Source: Rhexocercosporidium sp. MPI-PUGE-AT-0058
Lineage: Eukaryota; Ascomycota; Leotiomycetes; Helotiales
NCBI GenBank assembly: GCA_020746875.1
Contig: JAGTJL010000018.1
Coordinates: 1,577,608 to 1,641,607, forward strand
DNA length: 64,000 bases
Reading direction: 5' to 3'
Part shown: positions 25,264 through 39,990 of the stretch, piece by piece
Numbering within the stretch: the stretch's first letter is position 1
Layout: every line of letters begins with the position of its first letter
Translations under genes and position numbers: made by a program
Notes under the pieces: model-generated
Database searches by the model: none
Told to the model about the DNA's origin: nothing
Seen by the model: the letters and a program-made list of their open reading frames with translations, nothing else

Positions 25264-27793
25264 CCCAAACAAGACGCCTATCCTGATTTTTGGTTTATAT
25301 TGTTTTTCCCCCCGTATTTTAGAAGTTAATGTTAGCTGATACGTAACATAGCACAGGAGTGCCCTTTCAGCCATTGATAGATTCAAAATCTAACATTAGG
25401 GAAAGGTAGACTCCGAGCGGGCCGAGGAGAACACAAATTAAAAATCCGTATCTTGAAAGCTGTCAGGGTATGCACGTAAATTTACATCGGGTAATCGGTG
25501 GTTAAGGGACGATGGAAACATATAGAATCAAGGAAGTCAGGGCTAGGGCAGACCCAATTTTATGCTGTATACTAGCAGAGCTTTGCTGTGGAGCCTCTTT
25601 CTCGTAGACAATTTTCACTATTGAGTCGAGACCTCGTTCTAGTTCCTGTACCTTGACCAAAGCCACCCTTGACAGTACCCCGGAATACCGAGCACGAATA
25701 CAGGAAGCTTTCTCTCACTAATTGCAAAGAATATTCGATCCCTCCCCTGGCGCTATAAGGTTACCAAAGCCATTTCCAAAGAGGGTGAGAGCTCCAATTT
25801 GTCTGAAACATTTCACCCGCTGCCGGAATTCTGTAGTTGTATCACTCGTGGTACGGCATTTAAGCCTCTAACAATTTCCATAACTTCGTACCCTCTAGCT
25901 TCCTCCCTGTAAGGTGGACCGCAATATCTTGAGAGGTGCGCATCTTAGTTTGATGGCCATACATCTGCTCCATTGCATCGTACACCTCTAGCGCGGCCTC
26001 CTGAAAGCTCCATAGCTACTTGACTTCCTTCCTCGAACTTTGGTCTGTTTGTGAAGGATCAAGTTCAACTGTCCTGGAGTATTCCACATCCTCAAATATT
26101 TCGAGCTCTTTGTTCGATCTTTTTTTTGGGGGCCTTCAACGCTGCTGCCCCAGTCCCTGGATTCGAGGTTGCATATTCAAACTTAGAGTCGAAATTAAGG
26201 TCAGGGTAATAACTTTTAGAAGAAAGCTAGCAACAAATAATATAGAGAAAAACACTGGCAGCATCAAGAGGGTATCCGCGTCGAGCTGGCATATCGAATA
26301 GACCTATATGCATATCTTTAGATGCGTTGATCATAATCCTGCCATAAATCGACTTTCTCTGTAATTAAAGAGTCCCGTGTACCCTTTTTAAGAGCTATAC
26401 TAACATTAACTAGCTTCCCGATCCCAGAAGATAATTTTTCGGCATAGGCACGCATGATATTTTGGTACAGCCTTTTAGGAGTTCCTGCAAAAGATTAGCC
26501 AAATTTCCTCGAGTTCTTACTTTAGTCACTTGCCGATTTAAATTTCAACGTGTCAAGACGAAGCCAAGAAATTACGAACAAAATCTAAGCAAAAGTAATC
26601 AACAACTTCTGAAGAAACCTTATCAAGGCGGAGCTCTTCTACTTTTAGATACGATATTCTGCTCTCGTCTTGATTAATCAGGAAGTGCCAGAGTACAGAA
26701 TTACCAAGGCGCTATACTAGAATAAACATTATAATATATCCTTTAAGCACAAAGCGACTACTGAAAATAGTTGCTCGATAGGCTTGTCCCAATTAAGCCA
26801 TATTATTAAGTATAATTTCCAGGCCTTTCTCGTCGGCCCGCTTAGGAATTAGATACCACTTGGCAATAAAAGGATTATTAAACAAAGGGTGCCAGTAGGT
26901 CTTTAATATTTTTGTATTATAGATTTGCTAAAGAGGGAAATTTCCAAGGTCAGGTTAAATATTAATGCCGCAGTCGTTAACTTTTCGGTCCTTGGAATAG
27001 TATATGCAATCACACCTTCTGCCCCAGTCGTGCGTAGAATAGCACCAAACTACCCTAGAACTTCCCTAACCTCGGCCACAGATAATAGCGAACAGGGGGC
27101 AGTCAGATTTATACTTAAGCTGGAAATAGTAATATAAAGCTTAGTATTATCGGAAGCGTTCTGCGGCAAGATAGTATTGTCTTAGAAAAAGAGGCTTTAG
27201 CAGATGATACTTACGTGTTTTCTTATATAAATTATTATCGACTATAGCTTTTAGTATTCGAAGAAGCTCTTCTCCATAAGTAGGCCAAGACTATAAAACG
27301 TAGCTATAACAAATAATTAACTGTACCTCTACTTTAGAGCCGACTAATACTAGAACCTCCTTAAGTTTTGTCCGAATTCCATTAATATATTAATTAATTA
27401 AAAATATAGCTAAACAAATAATTAACCTCAAATCTAGCTTTATAAATTAGCTAATTATGTCCTCGCTTTTCTTTATTATCGTTTAAGTTTTAACGGATAT
27501 CTTACTAAAGGCTAGCAAGCATATCTCTTATATTAAGGACTAAGACTGACCGCAACTTCTTAATAAGCAGCTAGTTATATGCCAGACTCTCGAGAAGGAA
27601 GCTTTTTATCTCACCGAACTATGACTCTAAAGATCTTATAATAATATAAACAAAAGAAAAGTGTAGCTGTAGAGGTGTATCAGAATCTCGACTACAAGGA
27701 ATAGTAGTTGCTAGTATCATTTCCGCAGTTAATGCCAGATAGAACATTATCAAGAACTGGCCCGCTCTGCTTCCAGCTGGCAGCGACCCATGC
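25264..27793. other. Relic DNA without an assignable gene
   Basis: Moderately AT-rich sequence grading into RIP-type DNA at about 26700-27700. Short ORFs (for example 26020-26301 and 26925-27137 on the plus strand) carry no recognisable motif. It lies between exon 1 of the interrupted gene and the 3' part of the TPR gene, and may contain decayed parts of either. Confidence 0.45.
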
Positions 27794-28490
27794 TCATGAG
27801 TACAATCGTAACGCAGTGATGGTGCTCTCCAGAGCTACAAACCCAGCCTTGACCTCTTCGAAATCCGGCATTGCGAGGGTAAATTGCTTTCTCTGCAGCT
27901 TCAGACAGGCTACGCTGTTCTTCACCATAACGGCATGGGGATGTGTCGGGCCAAGAAGTTCCGTGAAACTTTCCAGAATTTTGTCGAGCAGCTGTTGGGC
28001 AGCGTCACCTCTTCCATCGTGTCTCATCACTTCTACTCTGCTGTGAGCCGCCATGAGAGTGTTGGATCATATCATTTCAGAAGCGCCATGTTCTCATCGT
28101 AGGAGAGCTTCGACATGGACTCGGCTCTCAACAGGTTCCCCGTCTCGCGATACACAATGCCGAGTCCATCGAATATGCAAAACAAAACAGGGCTCTTCGG
28201 ATCCAGAAATTCGAGCACAGTTATTGCAAGCTGGTAGCGTTCCAGTGCTTCCTCGGTTTTGCCCGCTTCGTGCAGAATCTCGGCCAAGTCAAAATTCGCC
28301 AGACTGACATGGACATCGTCATGGCCCATGAGACGGATGGATTCTGACAGCACTTCTCTGAGCATGAACTCGGCTTCTTGGAACTTCCCTTGAAGCCTGA
28401 GCATTACCCCGAGATTGCTTCGAATACGCATGGTCAAAGGGTGGTTGAAACCATAACGCTTCTTGTGTAGCGTATGACTTTGCCCAGCCC
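27794..28490 (-). pseudogene. C-terminal half of a kinesin-light-chain-type TPR protein
   Basis: Minus-strand coding relic with tandem TPR units: KKRYGFNHPLTMRIRSNLGV, LRLQGKFQEAEFMLREVL, LANFDLAEILHEAGKTEEAL, then LGIVYRETGNLLRAESM. After a small frame disturbance near 28055-28072 come VEVMRHDGRGDAAQQLLDKI, LGPTHPHAVMVKNSVACLKL and FTLAMPDFEEVKAGF. The 42-residue spacing with the G-hP-T signature is the kinesin-light-chain type common in fungal NB-ARC/TPR proteins. It begins abruptly at about 28490, where repeat DNA starts. The same type of TPR resumes on the same strand at 44990, so I read the two as one gene split by the island. Confidence 0.65.
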
Positions 28491-28499
28491 AAGTTCAGC

Positions 28500-29900
28500 C
28501 TACAGCAGCCTGCCTCCGCCTGCCTCCGCTTAAACCTTAATATATTCATCTCAGCCTGCCTACGCCTAGCTCATAGGAAATGCTCCGCCTGTCTTAATAA
28601 AGGGGGTAGCAGGCTGAGACTAGGCAAGGTATTTTTAGGGCAGTTTTAGAATATAGGAAATTATAAGATTATTACTTAATAGGGTTTAAAAGTAACTTAT
28701 AATTAATAAAAAATATATAATATTAGGCTATATTAGCACTTATTTTAAGTAATAATTATATTACTTTACATAATTTAATATATTTATATAAACGTAAGAA
28801 GTAAACTTTAGATTTTTTGCTATCAGATTTTCTCGATTTTAAGTTAACGCCTACACTAGCCCTTCTATTATAGCCTCTCCTTCTTTAATTATAAATACGC
28901 TTATTAATATCGACGACGACTCTTTGAAATTAACCTCTTTACGAATTAGGAATACGCTAACTAATCCTTTTTATAGTAATACGCCGGAAATTAAAGCTTT
29001 AAAAGATGTAAGTAATAATGATAAAATAAACGTATATATAAAAGCTTTAGCTATAATACCTTTATAGAATCGGATCAAAATTAAAGCGGTTCTTTACGTT
29101 AAATACGACTTATATCGCATTAAAAAGAGAGCTCAAAACTATATGGTATTAATATCTTAAGTAAGCCTAGGAATTAATTTAATCCACGCTAAGTTAATAC
29201 GCTTAAATACTACGTCTTTAACGACTAATATAAATAAAACGTGATTATAAAGGCAAACCTTTACTTAATCGAAAGCATTAAGATTACTAATAGTGCCGTT
29301 ATACGTAATTTTCTACGGCAAACAGTCAGAATAAGATCGATTACCTCCTTTCTTATAATATTACTTAATATAGCCGGAAAAAGCCTTTATAACTACGAAT
29401 TAATTCAGTCTATAAAAACCTAGAGCTAGTTTCTATACGCCAATTCGAAGCTTATACCTTTTTTTATATATATAGTCAAAAAATAGCTTTTTATAAATAC
29501 TTTAATAGCTTTTATAGTTGTTTATTAATTATTTCTTACGTTAATAATTAATACTCTTTTTCTTAAGTTCTTAAACGTGTTATACCTTAATATTATACTT
29601 TTTTTTACTTAAGGCAACGAAAACTATACGTGAATAAGTAATATTAACTTTTGTTGCAGGTTTATGCTGGTTTAAGTCACGGGTTAGTTATGTGGACAGA
29701 GTCGGATGTAAACTCTGCTACGCTAGTCAGATTACTAGTTATTAAAGAGCATATCTGCAGATCGCATAATTATTATAATTAATATTATAAGTCAATTAAT
29801 AACTTTATAATTTAATGCTTTCTAGTTTAGTCGTGATTATCTTAGTAATAAGTTATGAGCCCTACTAGCCTAAATTAAATATACTCTTAGTTTTACTAAA
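28500..29900. other. Left edge of the repeat island, AT-rich, unassigned
   Basis: Begins with GC-rich copies of CCTGCCTCCGCC-like sequence at about 28507-28530 and 28552-28567, then becomes extremely AT-rich from about 28640. A short ORF (29241-29423) has no motif. It may contain the 5' LTR region of copia B, but no LTR partner was identified. Confidence 0.45.
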
Positions 29901-31671
29901 ATTATCGCTTTCTTAAAAGAACAAGCTCTTACTTATAAGTTAAGCTGCGTCTCTTACGATAGAAGACTAATAAAAAGGAAGGTAGTAACGCTATCTTAGC
30001 GCGTTTTTCTAATTAAAATACCTCGGAGGATTTAGGAAAAGTATTATATTTATCTCTACTTATATCTCTATTACCGCAAGTAGCCTTATCGGAGTATTTT
30101 AATTCCTTTAAGAATCCCGCATCTCTAATACTTAAGGAGTCCGATATCGACGATTCCGATAATAATATTAATAACTTCTACGACTTATCTCGTATAAATA
30201 GTAAAATAAATTTACTTAACGAAAGTAGCGCGTTATTTATTATATTATTAATTCCCGGAGCTTTTAAAGATTTTAAGAACTAGTCCGGTCTTATTAATAC
30301 GCCTGCAAAAGACCGACCTACGCTTAAGGACCCCGAACCGGATCCGAATCTGCGTGGTATTATATTAGAAGTCAAGCCGACGTTTAAGCTTAAAGTTAAG
30401 CTTCCGAGACGCAAAATAGCTTTTATTTCATTAAACCTTTCCGACGCTTATAAGCTAAAAAGCATTAAGAATTACCCCGAGTAGCGTAATAAAATCCTTA
30501 ATATCGGAATATTTAATAATATCTTTAAGTATTTAAATACTAAATCTCGTTTATATACGCTAAAAGGAGTTAACGAATAAGATAACGATATCGACGAAAA
30601 TGCCTTAAAGAAATAAACCGATTAGCAAATAAGAAAGGCTTAAATGAAACTCGCTATTACTCTGAATTATAAGCCTATTTTACTAATATATATTACCGGA
30701 AAAAAAACTGCTTTAGAAATATAAAAGGCTTTATAATATTAATATAAAAGTAATAGAAACGTTTTAATATATAACGTTATTTAAGATTATATTAAGCTCC
30801 GTTATAATAATTTCTTATTATTAAAGAAGTTTATTATTACTTTTAAGCTATCGATTATTAAATTAAATACGCTGAAAATAGCTCTTCTCACAGAATAATA
30901 TTTAATTATATTTATTATTATAATTTCCGAAAAGTAGCTTATCTAGGCTGAACGATAGCGCTTAAATCTGCGTATAATATTAACTGTTACGATATCTAGC
31001 GATTTTATAATAAGCTTAAGTATTATTAGTAACGTTATCCCGAATATTACTTTAGAAAGTCTTATTAAAGATATTATAAATAAAGTACGAGTTAACGAGT
31101 CAGGTAAGATAACCGAATAAACTTTTTACGGAAATAAAAGCATTCTTAATCTAAATAAAAGCTAAAATAAAAGTAATTTTAGTATTAAGAATAATAAAAG
31201 TAAAAGCAGAAACGGTTTTAAGATTAAATTATTTTACAAATATTATAATTAATTAAACTCACGTTATATACTTAATGATTATTATATAATAAATAAAGCT
31301 AAAAAAATTAAATTTAAAAGGAAGTATAAAAAGAAGTATATTCTATATAAGGATTATATTTAAGATAAAAAAAGTAATAATAAAAAAGATAAAAATAATA
31401 AGAAGAAGAAGAATTCCGGTAATAATTCCAATAATAATATTTTTAAATTAATATTCTTCTCGTTTATTCTTATTATTTCAGCGCTTAAATTTGCTGCTTT
31501 CTCTTATAAGAATAAATCCCGATAGCTATTTAATATTAAAGCTACTAAATATATATTTAATAACTTATTAAAGTTTTCCGAATAAACGCTGCGCTCTGAC
31601 TTATTATTTATATCGATAATTAACGGTCCTTCTAAATCTAACGGTATTAATATATACACGCTTAAAATAAT

Positions 31672-31860
31672 TGTCGCGCCCTAGCGCAGTCTACTGGTCA
31701 TGTGTATGCTCTCGTAAGTATTTACGTATATATATACTCGGGTTATAATCTTCTCTTATAGAAGATAACGCTTATTTTAATAAATCTTTTAAACCCTTAT
31801 TCTTTACGTTAATCGTAGAGCTCTTGAATTACTAAAAGCTTGCTTTACTTTTATACGATA
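31672..31860 (+). repeat. Left LTR of copia A (189 bp)
   Basis: Starts TGTCGCGCCCTAGCGCAG and ends TATACGATA. It is preceded by ATAAT and pairs with 39802-39990 and 3509-3697. Confidence 0.92.
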
Positions 31861-34800
31861 ATTAAAAGCTATATCTGTCTTTATAAGCTACTTTTAGTAT
31901 ATATAGATTTCGAGCTTTAATTAAGCTTATTTAATTCTAACTTTACGATCTTTATTTCCTTTTTTTACGCTCAAACTCTAATACTCCTCTTAGCGCGATT
32001 ATCGAGATATTATCGTATAATAATCCTAGCAGTCTTAACGCAAATATTATATACTTAAAGCTTAAAGACTTCCTGTTATAAATAAATTATTTAATTTTTA
32101 GCGCTTAAATACTTAGACTCTGGCCTTTCGTTAACTTAAATGCTTTAAATATAAAAATACTAATTAAAATTATTAATAAAAATCTACGGACCGCCGAGCA
32201 AATCGCTTAGTAAAAGAATAATTTCGCTAAATTAAATTATATAATAAAGACAAACAAGTATAACGAATAACTCCAGAAATAGGCGCTCGATCGTTACGCA
32301 GTAGCTGCGTCTTCCTCGGATTAAATAATTGCAAGCTTTAACGTTTTTATTACCTTTTTTTCCACTCGACTGCACAAGCTTATTAAGATAACCGCAGAAT
32401 CTTATTAAAAGAAAGCTAAGGCTAAAGCTAAAGCGCATATTATAAAATACGTAATATAATAATTATAAATTACGATATACTTTAAGCTCTACGAATGGAT
32501 TAAGAAAACTATAAGCCGCTAATTCTTTAATATAATAGCTATATAACTTATCGCTAAAAAAAGAATTAATATTTAAGTATTAATTCGCACGCTTAAAACA
32601 GTTTTATATTAAACGGATATAACGATTCAGACGATAACCCGCTAAGATTACTTATAATCCTTGAATATAAAAAACGTCCGAAACCCAAAAGTTTGAATTA
32701 TATAATATTAAAAGCTAATTCGCAAAAGAAACTTATATTATATACCGGAAGTACTCGGCACTCTTAATATTAACCTTTTCTTAATTATAATTAATAACTT
32801 TAATAGCTTATAAGCTTAAAAATACTTTCTTAAGACTAAGAAAGCCGACGAGCTCGGGATATCTCTTAAATATTCCTTAAAACAGCTCGCACAGCTATTT
32901 TATTCTAATTAAGCTAATCGCTAATATTAATAGCTTATAAATAGAAAATTAAAGTATAATCATTTCTTTACTCTTAGTTCACGCTTTAATAATAATAAGA
33001 TACCCGACTCGGAAGCTTCTGATTCATATAACTAAAAATCAAACCGATTTAAAATAAAAGAAAAACTTATAAAAAAAGCATATTTATACTTAAAAGAAAA
33101 AACTTATTATTAATCTCCTTTAAATTATACTCGTTTTTAAATAATAATTTATAAAAAAGTATTTACTAAATATTAAGATAAAATAGCTCGTTTAAACTTA
33201 AAAATAAATAATTAATATTATAATAAAATCCGGCAATAATTTATTATATTATAATAAAAAGCTTTCCGCAAGTAAATAAGCTTAAATAAGCTTTCTTTTA
33301 GTTAATAAAAGATCTTTTAACGAAATTAAATAAATAAAGATTTAATAAATTAAATAAAGAGAAGTTTACTTTTCTTAGAAACTTATTAAATAAAAGAAAA
33401 ACAAGCGGAATCTACGCGTATCTAATGCTTTTACTTAATTTAGCCGAGTATTTAGCTACGAGTGTATATTTCTTTTAGAATTTATTTTATTTTTTATTAA
33501 ATTCTATTTTATTAAATAATTATAAAGCGATTAATCTAGTTAATAATCGTTTAATATTATTAAAAAGATCTTTTATAAAATCCACTCCTAAGGATTTAAT
33601 TAAATATAAGAGCTCTTAGTTGCCTATCATTAAGCGCGGAACTCGAATTATAAAAAGAGTATTTAAAGGTCCGAATAATGAATTATTTAATTTTACGCTT
33701 TACGACGTCGTAATTATAAAAAACTTCTATATTAATATTATCTCTGAAGCTCGTCTTTATAAGACTGGTTTTTAGTTTTATAATATAAATTGTATTTTAA
33801 GATAGAACGAAGAAGGCTTATTAATTAATAAATATTATATAATATAATAGCTAAAACGTAAATAAAATCTTATTTTTTTTTAAATATAAGTAACGTTTAA
33901 TTTACTCTTTGAGCTCTTATAATATACTTTTAAGCGTTATAGAAATAATAATATTTTTAACGCTTTTTAAAAGAATAAATAAGCCGTATAAATTATCTAG
34001 AAATTATAAGTACCCCAGAATAGACTCGGAGCGTATTTAATATCTGTAAGTAAGCTATTTAAGTCCGGATGCTTTAAGGAAATTAATAAGTACGATAAGA
34101 AATATTAAGATTATTAAAGTAATAGAAAAAATTAAGTACGAGTAATATATTTTAATTTATATTACTTAAATAATTTTTAAACATTTATTAAAAAGGAAAT
34201 CTTTTAAATTATTTTAAAGAATTATTTAAGATTTATTTAATTATTTAAAATATTAAAATAATTATTTTTAGTTCCTTATATTTAAATACGAATACAGCGG
34301 CTTACTCGTTAATTATATATTATAAATAAAAGAGTATAATAAATTTTTTCAATATATTAAGAGCTTTAAAGCTTAGGTTTGAAAGCAGTTTAGATTCTTA
34401 ATATATAAATTTAAGCATAATTAAGAGAAAGTAATTATTATAATTCGAGGATTTACGAGATATAAAAGATAAGCTAATAAGCTCGGAATTGACCTCGAGC
34501 TCTTACTAACGGCAATTCATAAATTAAATAGCGGAGCTAAAAGAGCTAGTCAAGAAGTAATCAATAAAGGCATTAAGATAAGACTATTAGCTAATCTCCC
34601 CGTAAATCTGAATATTAAATATATATTCGCAAGGATTTATTTATATAATAAAAGCTTAAGATAAGTAAATAATTAGTTATCACTTATTAAAATCAACGAT
34701 AAGTGATTTCGGAACTATTTTTAATAATATAACTCAGCGCTTATTACAAGATTTACTATAGATTTCAGATTAAATTAAAATAAGATTTATATATATAATT

Positions 34801-37800
34801 ATAAAGCGTACTTATTAATAATAAAGAAAATTAAAAAATAAAATAAGAGAGCGTTTAAAATAACTACGCGTGCGCATATCGGATATCTTATAAGTTTTTA
34901 CGCTTTTAATATCTACAGAATATAAATATTACGTCTCGACAGAATAATTATTACGCGTAACGTACGTTTTAATAAAAATAACTTTTATATTACCTTAAGT
35001 AAAGAAGCAAAAATCACGATTTAAGAAGCTAAGTTTATTTGCGATCTTATCGAGGAAGATAAGTTTATCGTAAATTAAACTGAAATTATTAAGAATATTA
35101 TTAAAAATATAATTATTAAGAAAAATAATACGAATCTCTTAAGCGAAGACTTATTTTAATTATATATTAAACGAATTTAAAAATTAATTAAAAGCTTTAA
35201 GAATCAGAACTCAAGGGTAAAAGAGTATATTAATAGCTTGAATATAATAAATAGATTTTTAATTCCGGAATATATTCTTATTTTAAAAGGCTTTTTTAAA
35301 TAAAATAAGAAATTAAAAGAAAATACGTTAAATTAAGAATTTATTTTAAGTATAAAGCAAGACTCAGAGATATTCGACTCGCGTAAGAATATATAACTTA
35401 TTAATCGAGATTCGAACGTATTGCAAGATTAAGCGCGGGATTCGTTTCGATTATCACGCATCGAGATTTAAATACCGTCGAGACCTCGATTATAAAAGAA
35501 GTCTTCGATAATAATTTTAATATCGCATCTTTAAATTAAAGTATAAAGTGCTCGGACGACGGAAGTAAGATAAGTAAAAATAATACGCTCTTAAATTATA
35601 ATAAAAGAAGTTTAATTAAAATCAAATATATTTATTAAAAGCTCGGTAAAAGTAAAGAAATTAATTAAAAATAAAAGAAAAAGAAGAAGATTATAAAAAG
35701 ATTAAAGTAATAAAGTATTTATAATACTTATAATTATTTTTAAATAAATACGCTTCGATAAAGATAATCTTAAGCTCGGGGGTAAGCTTAATCTCGAAGA
35801 TAATTAAATCCTCGATTAATATAATGATCTTCGGTTTGAAATTAATTAAATACTTTAAAGGCTTATACTTAATTAATATATATTATTAAAAGAATAAGAT
35901 AATCTTCGAGATTTAACGAAGATTATATATTATATAATTATAATAATAATATAAACGAGCTGCTAATTATTAAAAAAGAAAATCTTACTTTTAAAAATTA
36001 AAGTCTAAGATTTTTTACTTAAATTAAAATAATAAAATAATTTTAAAAATTACTTAATAAAAGAGTAATTTAAAAAAGATACGAGCTTAAAAATAAGAAT
36101 AATAAATAAATAAAGTTATTAAATTTTAAAAGTATTTAATTTAAGTATTATATTAATATTTATCTCGCTTATATAAGTTTTTAAATATAAGTCAGATCTA
36201 GAAAGATATATTTTAAATGCAAATCTCGAATTATTATACGAAATAATCTCTAAAGTAAATTAACGATTATCTTTATATACGCTAGTACGTTCTTAGCTAA
36301 ATCTTTCCGAATCGTTATAGCGCTCGCAGCTTATTTTAATTTAAAAGTCAAGTGCTTCGACGTAATTAACGCGTTTATTAATGCTTTTCGGGATATAAAT
36401 AATAAAACCGTATATTATAAATTCCTTTTAGGTTTTAATAAGCTTAAATATATGCTACGAGTTGATCGCGTTTTTTACGGGATACGTGACTTTTCGTACT
36501 TATAATATAAGCATATTAATAAAACGTTAATAAATTTAAGATTGATTTTATACTCGGAGGAATCGTATATATTTACAAACTTTACTTATAAAATCCTTAT
36601 TCTCTTTTATATAAATAATATTTAAGTATTTTATTACCGAAACGACTTAAAGCTCGGATAAGATTTTATTAAATAACTAAATTAAGCGTACGATATATAT
36701 AATCTTAAAGATATTAAATAATTCTTAAAGATTAAGATAATACGCGATAGAAAGCGTAAGATTATCTCCTTAATTTACAGTTAATATATTAAGAAAATCA
36801 TTCGAAAGTTTGAATAAGCTAATAAAAAGTATCTTACGATACCGCTCTTTTAAATCGATCTTATTAAGTATAAGAGATAAGCTTTAAAGAAATATATTAA
36901 AGCTTATTAAAAGAAAGTTAAGTCGGTATTATATATAGCGATCGTTATAAGATTAGACGTAGCTTTTACGATCGCCTAGCTTTTATAATTCGTAATAAAT
37001 CTTAATCCAGAGCATTTCATAATTATATATTAACTTATTCGCTACTTATTTAATACGCGCTTTTTAAGTATTATATACGAAAGTAATTAAAAGAAAGCGC
37101 TTTATATTATTTTAAATATATCTTTCGCGGATAACGTTAAAACTCGGAAGTTATCTTAAAGTTATATAATTTTATTATTCGGCGGATTAATAATTTAAAA
37201 AATATTAAAATAATCTACGATTATTACGTCGATTACTAAAGCGGAATTATTAATATTAAAATATATTAGAAAAGAAGCTATAGCTTTTTAACGATTCTTT
37301 TAAAACTTAACTTTTAATATTTATAAGACTTAAGAGATCTTTTATAATAATTAATAAACGATTAAATTAATTATAAATAATATTAAAAGAATTATTATTA
37401 AGCTTCGTTATATAAATATTCAAAATATATAACTTAAATAAGAATATACTCGTAGATTATTTAAAATAATATATCTTTTAATTACTAATATACTTATTAA
37501 TAAGCTTATAAAAAATCTATTTCGCTAAAAATTCGAGCTTTTCAAAATACTCTTAAACTTTAATAATTACCGATCTTAAGTTAAAGAGCTTTAAATATAT
37601 TTATTAAAAGTATATTAAGAATATCTTTATGCGATTTTTTATTTATAAAACTTTTTTAATTTAATATTTTAGGTATCCACGCTTTAAAAACGCCGAATAT
37701 AAACGCGAAATCCAGCCCGAGCTCAGGCAAAGTTTATTCAAATCCGGCCTAAGCCCAGGCAAAGTCCGTATAAATCCAGTCCGAGTTTACAAATAATCTA

Positions 37801-39801
37801 CTAAAAGCGTAAAAGAATTCATTTAAGCCTAGATTAGCGAGTAATTATTATCTTTAAGACTTTCGCGAACTTCTTTAAATCTTATATAAGATTATTAAAC
37901 TTTACTAAAGATCTTATATTAATATTAATATTATTATTAAAGTTATCTTTTTTATTACGCTTTAAACCTAGCTTTTAAGAGCGTATTAAAAGATCTAACT
38001 TTATATTCTTATTAAATTCATTATCACTCGCTAAGTCTTTTATTAAAGCTTTTAAAGTAATTTTATATTTCTTAATATTTTATAAATCGGTCAATGAAAT
38101 GCTCGATTAATTATAATATAATTATTATATCTTTTTATTATTAAAATCTATAGCTATAATTAATCTTTTATTATACTTAAGCATATCTCCCGTAGCAGAA
38201 TCACACTTATAACCGGAGGTATAATTATAATATCAACTTCTAATAGCGAGAATATTAGTAAAGTAGTATCTATAATTACTACGGCTACGAATAGCAGCGC
38301 GAATATATAATAAATAAAGATTCGTAAACTCCTTTCCTAAATCTCAGTTAATATAAATAAAATAAGTTATTAATAAAAAACAAGCTTTAAAATAATATAT
38401 ACATACCTCGAGCGCGCTTAATAAGAGAGCGAGGCTTGGATAGAATGCGAGACGACTTGCGCTTCTTTAAAGTTAATAAAGAACGAGTGCGAGTCTCAAA
38501 AGCAAGAAGAAAGGTAAGAGAGGGAGTCGAATTAAGACGCGAAACAAGTGAAGCAAAAGAAGTATATTAAAAGCTATCTTTATTTAATATAATAACGCTT
38601 TTACTTAATATAACTAATAGTAAAGCATTAAAAAAACGCGTAAGAGTCTTCTTAAATAGCGAGCTTAGCTTAATACGAGAAGATCGAGAGAGAATTAGCT
38701 TATTATTAAAGTTATTAATAAGCGCAATTTTATTTTCGCGCGAAGAAAAATACTATTAATTATCTTTAGGATCTATTCTGACGACCGAATAAGTAAGAGG
38801 AAGATTATTAAGAAGCTTATTAGTAAGCTTATTATTAAATACTTCTTAATTATTAAATTTATCTTCAAAATCTTATAATATAATTATTAGTAATTAGTTT
38901 AACGGTATTAAGGTTACTCAAAAATGAAGTCAAGAAATTAAATTAGAGAAGAACTTATTTAGCGAGCTGCGATTTAATTATTAATACGCGTAATCGCTGC
39001 TTTAAAAGCTTTAAAAGATATAATTAATAATTAAAAAGAATTTACTAAAAGAGATAAAAGATCAAAAGATAAAAAAAAGAAATAAGTAAGCAAGTAAGCA
39101 CGCGAGTATAAAATACGTTAATATAAAGCGAAGGTTGATTATAATAATACGAAAGTCAATATATATACATCTTTAAGAGTAATCGTAATCGCGCTACTGC
39201 GGAACGGGATACTTGGACTAATAATAAATCTATTAACCCGGGAGGCGGCGTATTATATAAGCTAATAAGAAGCTGGCATACACCGTTACGGCTTCCTATT
39301 ATATATAGTAATTACTTTAAAAGAATTAAATTTATTAATTATAACTTAATAACTTAATAATTAAACAAGACAGCACGAGATCTTAATTACAAACCGAACT
39401 TTACTTTAGCTTTACTTTTAAAACCTATAATTTACATACGTTAAATATAATAATTAAGATCTTATTTACTTAATTATTATAATTTAGCTATATCTTTAGA
39501 TTTTATTTATTTAATTATATATAATTTAAATATGTATTTATATTCTTATTTATTATTAATATTAATTGCTTAGTAAATTACTTATATTAATATATAAAGT
39601 CCTCGTATATTATATTTTTAAAGCGCGTATTAATATTTTCATTTATTATAATATCTTAAGAGTATTAATTTACTGCTCGGCGCTATACTTTTATTAAGAA
39701 TTAATATATATACTCGGGGAGCTTATATTATATCTCTCGATTACTTATGCGCTTTTAAATAATAAAGCTTATTTATAAAACGAAGCCTTACTATAAGAGT
39801 A

Positions 39802-39990
39802 TATCGCGCCCTAACGCAGTTTACTAGTTATATATATGCTCTCGTAAGCACTTACGTATATATATACTCGGGTTACAGTCCTCTTTTATAAAAGATAACG
39901 CTTACTTTAATAAATCTTTTAAACCTTTGCTTTCCACGTTAATCGTAAAGCTCTTAAACTACTAAAAGCCTGCTCCACTTCTATACGACA
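39802..39990 (+). repeat. Right LTR of copia A (189 bp)
   Basis: Starts TATCGCGCCCTAACGCAG (TG mutated to TA) and ends TATACGACA. It is followed by the duplicated ATAAT. Its differences from the left copy are mainly transitions. Confidence 0.92.

Larger units (their letters stand above)
31672..39990 (+). mobile_element. Ty1/copia element, family A, full length (8319 bp), nested in copia B
   Basis: Bounded by 189-bp LTRs and the target-site duplication ATAAT (31667-31671 and 39991-39995). Internal order is copia type: protease relic RGTRIIKRVFKGPNNELFNF near 33625-33690, integrase C-terminus GAKRASQEVINKGIKIRLLA near 34530-34590, and RT near 36300-36700. RNase H follows near 36950-37500 (TSITKAELLILKYIRKEA). 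All frames are full of stops. About 2.1 kb between the end of RNase H (about 37650) and the right LTR has no recognised gene; it contains a short imperfect repeat around AATCCAGCCCGAG at 37720-37795. The inverted copy at 1-3697 belongs to the same family. Confidence 0.9.
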
